DNA of 64,000 nt from Nocardioides marmotae (lineage in GTDB: Bacteria > Actinomycetota > Actinomycetes > Propionibacteriales > Nocardioidaceae): NCBI RefSeq assembly GCF_013177455.1, contig NZ_CP053660.1, positions 4,154,001-4,218,000 on the forward strand, in the 5' to 3' direction. Positions 1-7,544 of the stretch are shown piece after piece. The notes under the pieces are model-generated. The model saw nothing but the letters and a program-made list of their open reading frames with translations. It did not search any database and was not told where the DNA came from. The first letter of the stretch is position 1. Every line of letters begins with the position of its first letter. The position numbers and the translations under genes were made by a program.

Positions 1-468
1 GGCGACCGGGCGGCGTACGACCACGTCGAGCAGCTGCTGCACGCGATCGGCCCCAAGGTCACCTACATCGGCCCCAACGGGCACGCGATCCTCACCAAGG
101 TCGCCATCAACCTCTCGCTGGTGGTCTCGGTGACCGCGTTCGCGGAGGCCGTGACGCTCGTGGAGAAGGCCGGTGTCGACCGGGCCGCCGTCGTCGACGC
201 CGCGTTGAAGAGCGTGATCGCCTCGCCGGTGATCGGCTACCGGGCTCCGCTGCTGGTCGACGACGACGAGGTGTACGCCGATGTGGAGCTCCAGCAGAAG
301 GACCTCGTCCTCGCCCAGGAGCTCGCCCGCAGGCTCGGCGCGATGGTGCCGACCTGCTCGGCGGCGAGCGAGATGCTCAGCGCGGCACGCAGCAGCGACC
401 TCGCCGATCGTGACTTCCTCGTCAGCGTCGCTGACGTCTACCGCCGAGCAGCAGGAGTGATCCGATGA
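1..468 (+). CDS. NAD(P)-dependent beta-hydroxyacid dehydrogenase, C-terminal part (5' end outside window)
   Basis: The reading frame is open from base 1, so only the C-terminal helical domain of a 3-hydroxyisobutyrate/6-phosphogluconate dehydrogenase-family protein is present. The visible part begins near the catalytic-lysine segment (GPNGHAILTKVAINL; the family pattern is G-x2-G-x3-K-x3-N) and continues through the substrate-domain helices, including QQKDLVLAQELARRLG, which matches the 'KDL/KDxxLA' segment of the family. The missing N-terminus should hold the Rossmann fold. The stop overlaps the next start by 4 bp (ATGA), so it is co-translated with the cupin gene. A second member of the same family lies on the other strand at 4.4 kb. 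Substrate is unknown; an acyl or hydroxyacid semialdehyde is likely. Confidence 0.85.
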   Translation, partial: GDRAAYDHVEQLLHAIGPKVTYIGPNGHAILTKVAINLSLVVSVTAFAEAVTLVEKAGVDRAAVVDAALKSVIASPVIGYRAPLLVDDDEVYADVELQQKDLVLAQELARRLGAMVPTCSAASEMLSAARSSDLADRDFLVSVADVYRRAAGVIR

Positions 469-950
469 GCGACACCGTGCCCCAGCAGCCCGAACAGTCC
501 CAGCAGTCCCAGCAGTCCCAGCAGCCCGCGAGGCCGGTGTTCCGCACCACGATCGACGACGTCCCGCTCGAGCAGGACCTGCGCGAGGACGAGGGGTGGG
601 TCGACATGCAGGTGCAGTACCTCATCAACTCCGAGCGCGGCGGTTCCGACGGCCTGACCGTCGGCCGCACGGTGCTCCCGCCGGGCGCCCGGCACGACCG
701 GCACCTGCACCCCGACGCCGACGAGTTCCTCGTGGTCATGTCGGGCCGGGGCGAGATCCACACCAACCACGGACGCGAGCCCTCCCAGGCCGGGGACGTC
801 ATCTTCACCCCCCGCGGCAACTACCACGGGTTCGTCAACACCGGCGAGGAGGACGTGCTGCTGATCTGGGGCTGGAGCGGTGCCGGCTCGCTCGAGGCGG
901 CCGGCTACGGCCTGCCCGGTCCGGACGAGTCGTTCGCCGACCCGGAATGA
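465..950 (+). CDS. cupin-domain protein
   Basis: This is a 161-residue single cupin. Residues 1-25 are a polar Gln/Ser tail built from 9-bp repeats. The double-stranded beta-helix follows, with metal-site motif 1 around G-x5-H-x-H-x4-E (ARHDRHLHPDADEF) and motif 2 around P-x2-N-x2-H (RGNYHGF), so a divalent metal site is plausible. It overlaps its neighbours on both sides by 4 bp (ATGA), which places it between a beta-hydroxyacid dehydrogenase and an FAH-family hydratase in one operon. Small cupins of this kind act as dioxygenases, isomerases or ligand binders, and the sequence does not say which. Confidence 0.85.
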   Translation: MSDTVPQQPEQSQQSQQSQQPARPVFRTTIDDVPLEQDLREDEGWVDMQVQYLINSERGGSDGLTVGRTVLPPGARHDRHLHPDADEFLVVMSGRGEIHTNHGREPSQAGDVIFTPRGNYHGFVNTGEEDVLLIWGWSGAGSLEAAGYGLPGPDESFADPE

Positions 951-1627
951 GCGCGCTGGACCCGCGCATCGCCCAGGGCACGGCGCGGATGCTGGCGGCC
1001 CGGGACCGGGCGCTCGCCCGGGGTGCCGGGGCGCTCGGCTGGAAGGCGGGCTTCGGCGCCCCTGCGGCACTCGCGTCCTGGGGCACCGATCGTCCCCTCG
1101 TCGGCTTCCTGACCCGCGACCGCCAGGTGGCCTCCGGTGCCCTGGTCGAGGTCTCGAGGTGGGCGAAGCCGGTGCTCGAGGCCGAGGTCGCCGCTCACCT
1201 CGCTGCCGACCTCGGCCCCGGCGCCTCGCCCGAGGAGGCGCTGGCCTCCGTCGGCGGCTGGTCGGTCGCGATCGAGCTCGCCGACGTCTCGTTCCCTCCC
1301 CACGACCTCGGGCAGGTCCTGGCCGACAACATCTTCCACCGGCACGTGCTGCTCGGTCCGGTGCTCCCCGAGCGACCCTCGCCGCTGTCGTTCTCCGTCC
1401 GGCGCGACGGCGAGGAGGTGTCGGCCACCGCCGACCCCGAGGCCCTCACCGGCGAGCTCGGCGCCGTGCTGGCCTCGATGGCCGGCACCCTCGGCGCCTG
1501 TGGGGCCGCGCTGGTGGCCGGCGACGTCGTCATCACCGGATCTGTCGTGGCGCCGCTCCCCGCCGCGGCCGGCCGGTGGGTCGCCGACGCGGGCGCCCTC
1601 GGCGCGGTCCAGGTCACGCTCCGCTGA
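947..1627 (+). CDS. 2-keto-4-pentenoate hydratase / FAH-family protein
   Basis: This is a 226-residue protein of the fumarylacetoacetate hydrolase fold, closest in layout to MhpD/DmpE-type 2-hydroxypentadienoate hydratases: GWKAGFG near residue 30, a central EAEVAAHL segment whose acidic residues would bind Mg2+ or Mn2+, and a C-terminal GDVVITGSVVAPLP segment typical of the family. The start is the ATG of the ATGA overlap with the cupin stop. An upstream in-frame extension exists but lies inside the cupin gene and is rejected. A role in hydrating or cleaving an open-chain keto-acid fits the catabolic cluster. The gene converges on the aldehyde dehydrogenase at 1640. Confidence 0.82.
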   Translation: MSALDPRIAQGTARMLAARDRALARGAGALGWKAGFGAPAALASWGTDRPLVGFLTRDRQVASGALVEVSRWAKPVLEAEVAAHLAADLGPGASPEEALASVGGWSVAIELADVSFPPHDLGQVLADNIFHRHVLLGPVLPERPSPLSFSVRRDGEEVSATADPEALTGELGAVLASMAGTLGACGAALVAGDVVITGSVVAPLPAAAGRWVADAGALGAVQVTLR

Positions 1628-1639
1628 TGCCTCAGCGCC

Positions 1640-3100
1640 TCACCAGCTGACGGCGACGTACTTGGACTCCAGGTAGTCGAGCATCCCCTCGTGCCCGCCC
1701 TCGCGCCCGATGCCGGACTGCTTGGTGCCGCCGAAGGGGGCGGCGGGATCGGAGACCAGGCCCCGGTTGAGGCCGACCATGCCGGAGTCGAGGCGCTCGC
1801 TGAGGCGCAGGCCGCGGGCCAGGTCGCGGGTGTAGATGTAGGAGACCAGGCCGTACTCGGTGTCGTTGGCCATCCGGACCGCCTCGTCCTCGTCGGTGAA
1901 GGTGATGACCGGGGCGACGGGGCCGAAGATCTCCTCGCCGAGGATCTCAGCGCCGAGCGGTACGTCGAGCAGCACGGTCGGCTCGTAGTAGAAGCCCTCC
2001 CGGTCCGGGCGCCGGCCGCCCACGACCACGCGGGCGCCGGCGGCGACCGCGCCCTGGACGAGCTGGTCGACCTTCGCGGCCGACTCCTCGTTGACGAGCG
2101 GGCCGACCTCGGTGTCGTCGCGGGTGCCGGGACCGACGCGCATCGAGGACATCTGCTCTGCCAGGCGGCGGCCGAACTCCCCAGCGACCGCCTCGTGGAC
2201 GTAGAAGCGGTTCGCGGCGGTGCAGGCCTCGCCCGCGTTGCGCATCTTGGCGATCATCGCGCCCTCGACCGCGGCGTCGAGGTCGGCGTCGTCCAGGACG
2301 AGGAACGGGGCGTTGCCGCCGAGCTCCATGGAACAGTTCACGACCTGGTCGGCGGCCTCGCGCAGCAGCACCCGGCCGACCTCGGTGGAGCCGGTGAACG
2401 ACAGCTTGCGCACCCGCGGGTCGTGCAGCATGGCCGAGACGACCGCGCCGGACCGGCGCGCGGGGAGCACGTTGACGACGCCGGCCGGGACGCCGGCGTC
2501 CTCGAGGATCCTGGCCATCAGCAGCGCCGTGAGCGGGGTGTCCGAGGCCGGCTTGAGGATGACCGTGCAGCCGGCGGCGAGCGCCGGGCCGATCTTGCGG
2601 GTCGCCATCGCGGCCGGGAAGTTCCAGGGGGTGACCAGCACGCAGATGCCGACCGGCTGCCGCAGCACCACGATCTTGTTGGCCCCCGACGGTGCGGTCA
2701 TCACCGAGCCGGACCCGCGGACCGCCTCCTCGGCGTACCAGCGGAAGAACTCCGCCGCGTAGGCGGTCTCCCCACGTGCGTCGGGCAGCGCCTTGCCGTT
2801 CTCCAGTGAGATCAGGTGAGCGACCTCCTCGCGCCGTTCAGTCATCAGGTCGAAGGCCCGCCGCAGGATCTCTGCCCGCTCGCGCGGCGCCGTCGCCGCC
2901 CAGTCGGCAGCCGCCGCGTCGGCCGCGTCGACCGCCGCCATCGCGTCCTCGACGGTGCCGTCGGCGACGGAGGTGAGCACCGCGCCGGTCGCCGGGTCGA
3001 GCACGTCGAAGCGACCGCCGTCGGAGGCGGGCACGACCTTGCCGCCGATGTAGAGGTCGAGGGGCAGGTCGGAGATCTGGTCGAGGGAGAAGTCAGCCAT
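1640..3100 (-). CDS. NAD(P)-dependent aldehyde dehydrogenase, succinate-semialdehyde type
   Basis: This is a 486-residue aldehyde dehydrogenase of normal family length. Visible active-site features are TPWNF (157-161), the cofactor lysine in ILKPAS (about 183), FTGSTEVG (about 235), the general base Glu in ELGG (about 259) and the nucleophile Cys in GEACTAANR (about 293). The EACTAANR context and GTKQSGIGREGG near the end match succinate/glutarate-semialdehyde dehydrogenases (GabD-like). An AGAAAGG ribosome-binding site precedes the ATG. It is the last gene of the leftward operon after the M24 protein (gap about 70 bp). It probably oxidises a C4-C5 semialdehyde released upstream in the pathway. 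Confidence 0.88.
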   Translation of the reverse strand: MADFSLDQISDLPLDLYIGGKVVPASDGGRFDVLDPATGAVLTSVADGTVEDAMAAVDAADAAAADWAATAPRERAEILRRAFDLMTERREEVAHLISLENGKALPDARGETAYAAEFFRWYAEEAVRGSGSVMTAPSGANKIVVLRQPVGICVLVTPWNFPAAMATRKIGPALAAGCTVILKPASDTPLTALLMARILEDAGVPAGVVNVLPARRSGAVVSAMLHDPRVRKLSFTGSTEVGRVLLREAADQVVNCSMELGGNAPFLVLDDADLDAAVEGAMIAKMRNAGEACTAANRFYVHEAVAGEFGRRLAEQMSSMRVGPGTRDDTEVGPLVNEESAAKVDQLVQGAVAAGARVVVGGRRPDREGFYYEPTVLLDVPLGAEILGEEIFGPVAPVITFTDEDEAVRMANDTEYGLVSYIYTRDLARGLRLSERLDSGMVGLNRGLVSDPAAPFGGTKQSGIGREGGHEGMLDYLESKYVAVSW

Positions 3101-3169
3101 GGGAGTGCCTTTCTGGGACCGAGCCGGGCCGGTGGGCTGCGGGCGCAGCCGCGCCGCCCGGCCGGACGG

Positions 3170-4408
3170 CTAGTACGGATTGGCGACGACGAGCTCCTGG
3201 GCAGGGAAGAGGGTGAGGACCTTCGGTCCGTCCTCGGTGATGACGATCTCCTCCTCGATCCGCGCCGCGGAGACGCCGTCGGAGGCCGGGCAGTAGGTCT
3301 CCAGGGCGAAGACCATCCCGACCTGGAGCTCGACCGGCTCCTTCATCGAGTTCAGCCGGGAGATGATCGGTCGCTCGTGGAGGCCCAGGCCCAGGCCATG
3401 GGCGAACTGGAGCCCGAACGCCTCCATCTCGCTGTCGAACCCGAAGTCCTCGGCGGCCGGCAGCAGCGCCGCGACCTCGTCGGTACCGACCCCGGCCTTG
3501 ATGCCGTCGATGCCGCGGTCCATCCACTCCCGCGCCCGCGCGTAGGCGTCGCGCTGGGCCGGGGTCGAGCTGCCGACCGCGAAGGTGCGGTAGTAGCAGG
3601 TCCGGTAGCCGTTGAAGGAGTGGATGATGTCGAAGAACGCCTGGTCACCCGGGCGGATCAGCCGGTCGGTGAAGTTGTGGGGGTGGGGGTTGCACCGCTC
3701 CCCGGAGATCGCGTTGACGGCCTCGACCTGGTCCGAGCCCATCTCGTAGAGACGCTGGTTGGCCAGCGCGACGATCTGGTTCTCCCGGATGCCGGGCTTG
3801 AGGACCTCGACGATGTCCTGGTAGACGCCGTCGACCATCGCCGCTGCCTGGTTGAGCAGGATGATCTCGTCCTGGCTCTTGATGCAGCGGGCATCGAGCA
3901 TCAGCTGCTGGGCGTCGACGACCCGCAGGCCCTGGCGCTGCATCTCGAAGAGGAACGGCGGCTCGACGATGTCCATGCCGACCGGCAGGTCCGCCACTCC
4001 CGCCTCGACCAGCAGCGACTTGATCTCGGCGACCGCGTCGCTCATCAGCCCAACGGAGGGCGCGACGGCGCCGCGGAAGCCGAGGAAGCCCGCGCGGTAG
4101 TTCTTCTCCGGGACCCACCGGCTGTACCTCTTGTGGTGCTTCACCGCGGACCCGAAGTCCCACAGCACCGGCTCCTTGCCGCGGGCCAGCAGGGCGTAGC
4201 GGATCATCTTGTCGCCGAGGGCGCCGCCGATCCAGGTCTGGGTCGTGTAGCGGATGTTGTAGAAGTCGAAGAGCAGGAACGCACCGCACTCGCTGCCCTC
4301 CAGCGCGGCCTGCGCGCGGCCGAGCCGGTAGCGGCGCAGTCGGTCGAAGTCGACCCTCTCCTCGTAGTCGACCCCCATGTGTCCCGGTGCGGGCAGAGGC
4401 GCGCTCAT
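3170..4408 (-). CDS. M24-family hydrolase (creatinase/Xaa-Pro aminopeptidase fold) with altered metal site
   Basis: The 412-residue protein has a creatinase-type N-terminal domain (about 1-165) and a C-terminal pita-bread domain. Aligning FFDIIHSFNGYRTCYYRTF to the usual D-x-G-x4-GY-x2-D-x-TRTF places the first ligand at Asp260, but the second, normally Asp, is Cys271. The other three ligand positions are kept: His337 (FAHGLGLGLHE), Glu370 (ALETYC) and Glu385 (ARIEEEIVITEDG). A His-rich stretch (NPHPHNF, about 240-246) matches the catalytic-His region. Creatinase itself works without metal, so C-N bond hydrolysis of a small amidine, amide or methylamine is plausible, but the substrate is unknown. 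The start overlaps the previous stop by 4 bp. Confidence 0.8.
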   Translation of the reverse strand: MSAPLPAPGHMGVDYEERVDFDRLRRYRLGRAQAALEGSECGAFLLFDFYNIRYTTQTWIGGALGDKMIRYALLARGKEPVLWDFGSAVKHHKRYSRWVPEKNYRAGFLGFRGAVAPSVGLMSDAVAEIKSLLVEAGVADLPVGMDIVEPPFLFEMQRQGLRVVDAQQLMLDARCIKSQDEIILLNQAAAMVDGVYQDIVEVLKPGIRENQIVALANQRLYEMGSDQVEAVNAISGERCNPHPHNFTDRLIRPGDQAFFDIIHSFNGYRTCYYRTFAVGSSTPAQRDAYARAREWMDRGIDGIKAGVGTDEVAALLPAAEDFGFDSEMEAFGLQFAHGLGLGLHERPIISRLNSMKEPVELQVGMVFALETYCPASDGVSAARIEEEIVITEDGPKVLTLFPAQELVVANPY

Positions 4409-5355
4409 CCACCGAGCCCGTCGTCGACCGCCACGTCCTCGGGCTTCAACGTGATGCCCGAGCTCTGCGCCTGCATCTCGAGCAGGATCGCGAAGTCCTC
4501 CTCGACCCGGCCGCTGCTCACGCTGGCCTGGACCGCGGCGGCGGCGGCCGCAGCGACCGGCATGGGCACGTCGAGGTCGTGGGCGGCGGCGAACCCGAGG
4601 TCGAAGTCCTTGCGGAGCAGCACGGGGGTGAAGGTCGGGGTGAAGTCGAGGTTGACGAAGGCCGGGGACTTGTACCGGGTGAAGACCGAGCCCATCACCG
4701 AGTCGTTGAGGAACGCCAGGAACGCCGCGCGCGGGATGCCGCCCTTCTCCGCCAGCACCGTGATCTCGGCCAGGTTCTGGGTCACCACGCCGAGCATCAC
4801 GTTGTGGCAGATCTTGGCCAGCCGGGCGAGCTCGCCCTCGCCGACGTACGTCGCGCCCTTGCCGAGGTGGGCGAGCAGCGGCTCGATCCGCTCCCAGGTC
4901 TCCTCCGGCCCCGAGACGACGAGGCTGAGGCCACCCGACCGCACGACCTTGCCGTTGCCGCTGACCGGCGCTGCGAGGAAGTCGACCCCTCGCTCGGCGC
5001 AGGCGGCGCGCATCGCGGCCGAGGACTCACTCGAGACGGTCGAGCAGTCGACGACGACCTTCGGCACGTCGCTCGCGTCGGCCAGCAGTCCGCCCTCACC
5101 GACCAGCACCTGCTCGAGGTCGGCCGGGGTCGAGACCATCGTGAAGACGACATCGCGACCACGCAGGTCCGCGATCGTGTCGGCGACCCGGCAACCCACC
5201 TCGGTCAGCGCCTCGGCCTTCGCCCGCGTCCGGTTCCAGACGGTGACGTCCTCGCCCGCCGTGGCCAGGCGGCTGGCCATCGCAGCCCCCATCCGGCCGG
5301 CGCCGATCCAGCCGATGGTGAGGGTGCCGGGCTGCGGGACGGAAGTGTCGGTCAT
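4405..5355 (-). CDS. NAD(P)-dependent oxidoreductase, 3-hydroxyisobutyrate/6-phosphogluconate dehydrogenase family
   Basis: This complete 316-residue beta-hydroxyacid dehydrogenase has an N-terminal Rossmann motif GWIGAGRMGAAM (about 15-26), DCSTVS, an APVSGNGKVV substrate segment and the catalytic lysine in LARLAKICHNVML. ASRLATAGEDVTVWNRT suggests NADP(H), because the usual acidic residue after beta-2 is replaced by Asn-Arg. The start is the ATG at 5355, which overlaps the hydrolase stop by 4 bp; the much longer open frame to 6384 is only a GC-rich shadow. It belongs to the hydrolase / dehydrogenase / M24 / aldehyde-dehydrogenase operon and is a relative of the gene cut by the left edge. 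Confidence 0.88.
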   Translation of the reverse strand: MTDTSVPQPGTLTIGWIGAGRMGAAMASRLATAGEDVTVWNRTRAKAEALTEVGCRVADTIADLRGRDVVFTMVSTPADLEQVLVGEGGLLADASDVPKVVVDCSTVSSESSAAMRAACAERGVDFLAAPVSGNGKVVRSGGLSLVVSGPEETWERIEPLLAHLGKGATYVGEGELARLAKICHNVMLGVVTQNLAEITVLAEKGGIPRAAFLAFLNDSVMGSVFTRYKSPAFVNLDFTPTFTPVLLRKDFDLGFAAAHDLDVPMPVAAAAAAAVQASVSSGRVEEDFAILLEMQAQSSGITLKPEDVAVDDGLGG

Positions 5356-6500
5356 GAGCCTGCCTTCTGGTTCGGGGAGGTGAGGAGGGCACTGTCTGGG
5401 GAGCTGACAGCGACGCTGCCGGCTGAGGTCTCTGCGGAGGGGGCGGCGAGCCGGGCGGCCAGCCAGTCGGCGGTGCGCGGACGGTGCCAGGGCGCGACGT
5501 TCGCGCAGCCGTGGTTGCCGTCCTCGAGCATCAGCAGCTCGACCGGGCCGGATACGGCGTCGCGCAGGCGCAGGGCGTCCTGCCACGGGATCAGCCGGTC
5601 CTGGCGGCCGAAGACGATCAACAGGGGGGCGACCAGGTCGGCGGCGGCGTCGGCCATGGTCAGCGTGAGCGCCACCCGGCGCGCCTCCTCGTCGGTTCCC
5701 GACGCCGAGCGCACCCGGAACGTGTCGCGCGTCAGTCGCGGCAGCCGCTCCCAGCACTCCCCGAAGTTGAACGGGCCGGCCAGCGAGACGCACGCCGAGG
5801 CCCGATCGCCGAGGGCGGCGGCGACCCGCGGCGCGTAGTACCCCCCCAGGCTCACCCCCCAGAGCCCGAGTCGGGAGCGATCGACCTCGGGGAGACCACC
5901 GAGCACGTCCCACAGGGCCTCGGCGACCGGCGCCCAGTCCCCCCGGATCGGCAGGTCGTACTCCGCCTCCCCCTGGCCTGGGCCGTCGAGGGTGAACGTC
6001 GCCAGGCCACGGACCAGGAACGTCTCCTCCGTGGAGCGCAGCTCCTCCTTGGTCGAGTCCAGCCCCGGCACCAGCACGACCACGGCATGCGGGCCGGCCC
6101 CCGCCGGCACTCGGAGGATCGCCACCAGCCGGCTCCCCTCGAACGGCACCTCGACGCGGCGCCCCGGCGGGTCCAGGTGTGGCAGCGCGGCGTCGAGGCA
6201 CGCCACCGCGCGAGCATGTGCGGCCCGCATCTGGTCGAGGTCCTCGACGAAGACGAACTTGGCGAAGTGGTGGTAGACCGCGGCCTGAGCCAGGTGCTCG
6301 CCGGCCGAGCGCGACCGCCCCTCGGCCAGGGCGGCGCGACCCAACGCCTCGTGCTCGGCCCCCGCACCTACCCACGCCGCACACCAGTCAGCCCAGTGCT
6401 CGAGCTCGGCCGTGACCCGCTCGAAGTCGGCGACGGTGACCCCGTTGACCGTGAACCTGGGACCCCAGTGGGACACCGCAGAGGCGACCAGCTCGTCCAT
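5352..6500 (-). CDS. alpha/beta hydrolase, 2,6-dihydroxypseudooxynicotine hydrolase-like C-C hydrolase
   Basis: The 382-residue protein has a helical N-terminal cap (about 1-115) and an alpha/beta-hydrolase core. Catalytic positions that can be read are Ser217 in WGVSLGGYY, Asp301 in GRQDRLIP and His330 in DGNHGCAN. An acidic residue, Glu248 (NFGECW), sits where enzymes of the 2,6-dihydroxypseudooxynicotine hydrolase group carry a catalytic Glu. That family hydrolyses a C-C bond next to a dihydroxypyridine in nicotine breakdown. The neighbouring succinate-semialdehyde-type dehydrogenase fits such a pathway, but no nicotine-specific oxidases are in the window. A GGAGGA site precedes the ATG. 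It is the first gene of the leftward operon, with a LacI-type operator about 40 bp upstream. Confidence 0.82.
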   Translation of the reverse strand: MDELVASAVSHWGPRFTVNGVTVADFERVTAELEHWADWCAAWVGAGAEHEALGRAALAEGRSRSAGEHLAQAAVYHHFAKFVFVEDLDQMRAAHARAVACLDAALPHLDPPGRRVEVPFEGSRLVAILRVPAGAGPHAVVVLVPGLDSTKEELRSTEETFLVRGLATFTLDGPGQGEAEYDLPIRGDWAPVAEALWDVLGGLPEVDRSRLGLWGVSLGGYYAPRVAAALGDRASACVSLAGPFNFGECWERLPRLTRDTFRVRSASGTDEEARRVALTLTMADAAADLVAPLLIVFGRQDRLIPWQDALRLRDAVSGPVELLMLEDGNHGCANVAPWHRPRTADWLAARLAAPSAETSAGSVAVSSPDSALLTSPNQKAGS

Positions 6501-6536
6501 GATTCCTCCGGCCTCGTCCCATCACGCGACAACTAC

Positions 6537-6550
6537 TGCAAACGACTGCA
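6537..6550. promoter_or_regulatory. LacI-type operator 1
   Basis: TGCAAACGACTGCA is a near-palindrome around a central CG, the form typical of LacI/GalR-family operators (TGCAA-n-CG-n-TTGCA). It lies in the divergent region between the hydrolase operon and the binding-protein/MFS/LacI operon, about 37 bp from the hydrolase start. The presumed ligand is the LacI protein encoded at 8.7 kb. Confidence 0.6.
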
Positions 6551-6606
6551 GCATTGTTGTTCCACCTACCGGTGTCAAGCGGCGCCGATCTTCGAGCGAA
6601 GCGTGC

Positions 6607-6620
6607 TGCAATCGACTGCA
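6607..6620. promoter_or_regulatory. LacI-type operator 2
   Basis: TGCAATCGACTGCA differs from the first operator by one base and is centred 70 bp away. It overlaps the expected -35 region of the rightward promoter whose -10 is at 6629-6634, so bound repressor would block that promoter. Two sites spaced this way could support looping or dual control of both operons. Confidence 0.62.
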
Positions 6621-6628
6621 CAATCGGC

Positions 6629-6634
6629 TACCGT
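6629..6634 (+). promoter_or_regulatory. -10 hexamer (TACCGT), leaderless layout
   Basis: TACCGT fits TANNNT and ends 7 nt before the GTG start at 6642, so transcription would start at or next to the start codon. There is no Shine-Dalgarno sequence in front of that GTG. Confidence 0.45.
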
Positions 6635-6641
6635 GCGGCCC

Positions 6642-7544
6642 GTGAGACGCATCGTGGTCGGCTCCTTCACGCCGTCAGTCCTGCTCGAGGTCGCCCGCGC
6701 CACCGGCGCCCTCGCCGAGCGCGACCTCGACGTCTCGGAGGTGGCCGTCACCTCCTCTCCCGCCCAGTTCCGCTCGCTCCTGGCCGGCGACCTCGACGCC
6801 GCGCTGACCAGCCCCGACAACGTCCTGGCCTACCGGTTCGACCCCGGCAACCCGCTCGGCGAGCTCGCCGACGTGCGGATCCTCGCCGCGATCGACCGCG
6901 GACTGGGGCTCGGCCTCTACGCACTCCCCGGCACCACCCCGGCCGACCTTGTTCGCGCACCGGTCGGCGTCGACGTCGCCACCTCCGGGTTCGCGCTGGC
7001 GCTCTACGCTCTCGCGGAGTCGCTCGGCCTGACCCGTGAGCAGTACGACCTGGTCACGCTCGGATCCACGCCCCGACGCCTGGAGGCCCTGCTGGCCGGG
7101 GAGTGCACCGCCACGATGCTGAACGCGGGCAACGAGCTGGTCGCCGAGCAGCAGGGCTGCGTGCGCCTGGCCGCGGTGGCCGACCATCTCTCGCCGTACC
7201 TCGGGACGGTGCTCGCGGTGGCTGGGACCGAGCGCATCGACGTCGCGGAGGACCTGGCTACCGCCCTGGTCGCGACGGCCGGGGAGATCCTCGACGGCGG
7301 CCTCGGGCCGCAGGCAGCGGCGTCGGCCGCCCGTCGCCTCGCCCTCGACGACGAGCTAGCCCAGCGGTACGTCGACGGCCTGCGCGACCCCCGCGGCGGC
7401 CTGGTGCGGGAGGGGGTCGTCGACCGCGGGGCGCTCGAGACGCTGGTGCGGCTGCGCACCACCTACCTGCCCAGCCCCGCCCCGGAGGGTGGCGACGTGC
7501 TGGATCGCGCCCTCGACCCGGACTCCGGCCTGGTGCACGGGTGA
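6642..7544 (+). CDS. NMT1/THI5-like substrate-binding-fold protein without signal peptide
   Basis: The 300-residue protein resembles type 2 periplasmic-binding proteins of the NMT1/SsuA/TauA group: SPAQFRSLLAGDLDAALTSPDNVLAYR near residues 40-65, then a hinge and second lobe. It starts directly at beta-strand 1 (VRRIVVGSFTPSV) with no signal peptide or lipobox, and no ABC permease or ATPase genes are adjacent. It is therefore probably cytoplasmic, perhaps a sensor or enzyme rather than a transporter subunit. The GTG start follows a TANNNT hexamer by 7 nt. The end overlaps the MFS start by 4 bp (GTGA), and the gene is divergent from the hydrolase operon. Confidence 0.75.
   Translation: MRRIVVGSFTPSVLLEVARATGALAERDLDVSEVAVTSSPAQFRSLLAGDLDAALTSPDNVLAYRFDPGNPLGELADVRILAAIDRGLGLGLYALPGTTPADLVRAPVGVDVATSGFALALYALAESLGLTREQYDLVTLGSTPRRLEALLAGECTATMLNAGNELVAEQQGCVRLAAVADHLSPYLGTVLAVAGTERIDVAEDLATALVATAGEILDGGLGPQAAASAARRLALDDELAQRYVDGLRDPRGGLVREGVVDRGALETLVRLRTTYLPSPAPEGGDVLDRALDPDSGLVHG

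Noticed and set aside
4405..6384. 659-codon open frame read as a fusion of a hydrolase-like protein and the dehydrogenase
   Set aside because: The first half has no protein character and is an out-of-frame shadow of the alpha/beta hydrolase gene; the dehydrogenase begins at the ATGA overlap at 5355.
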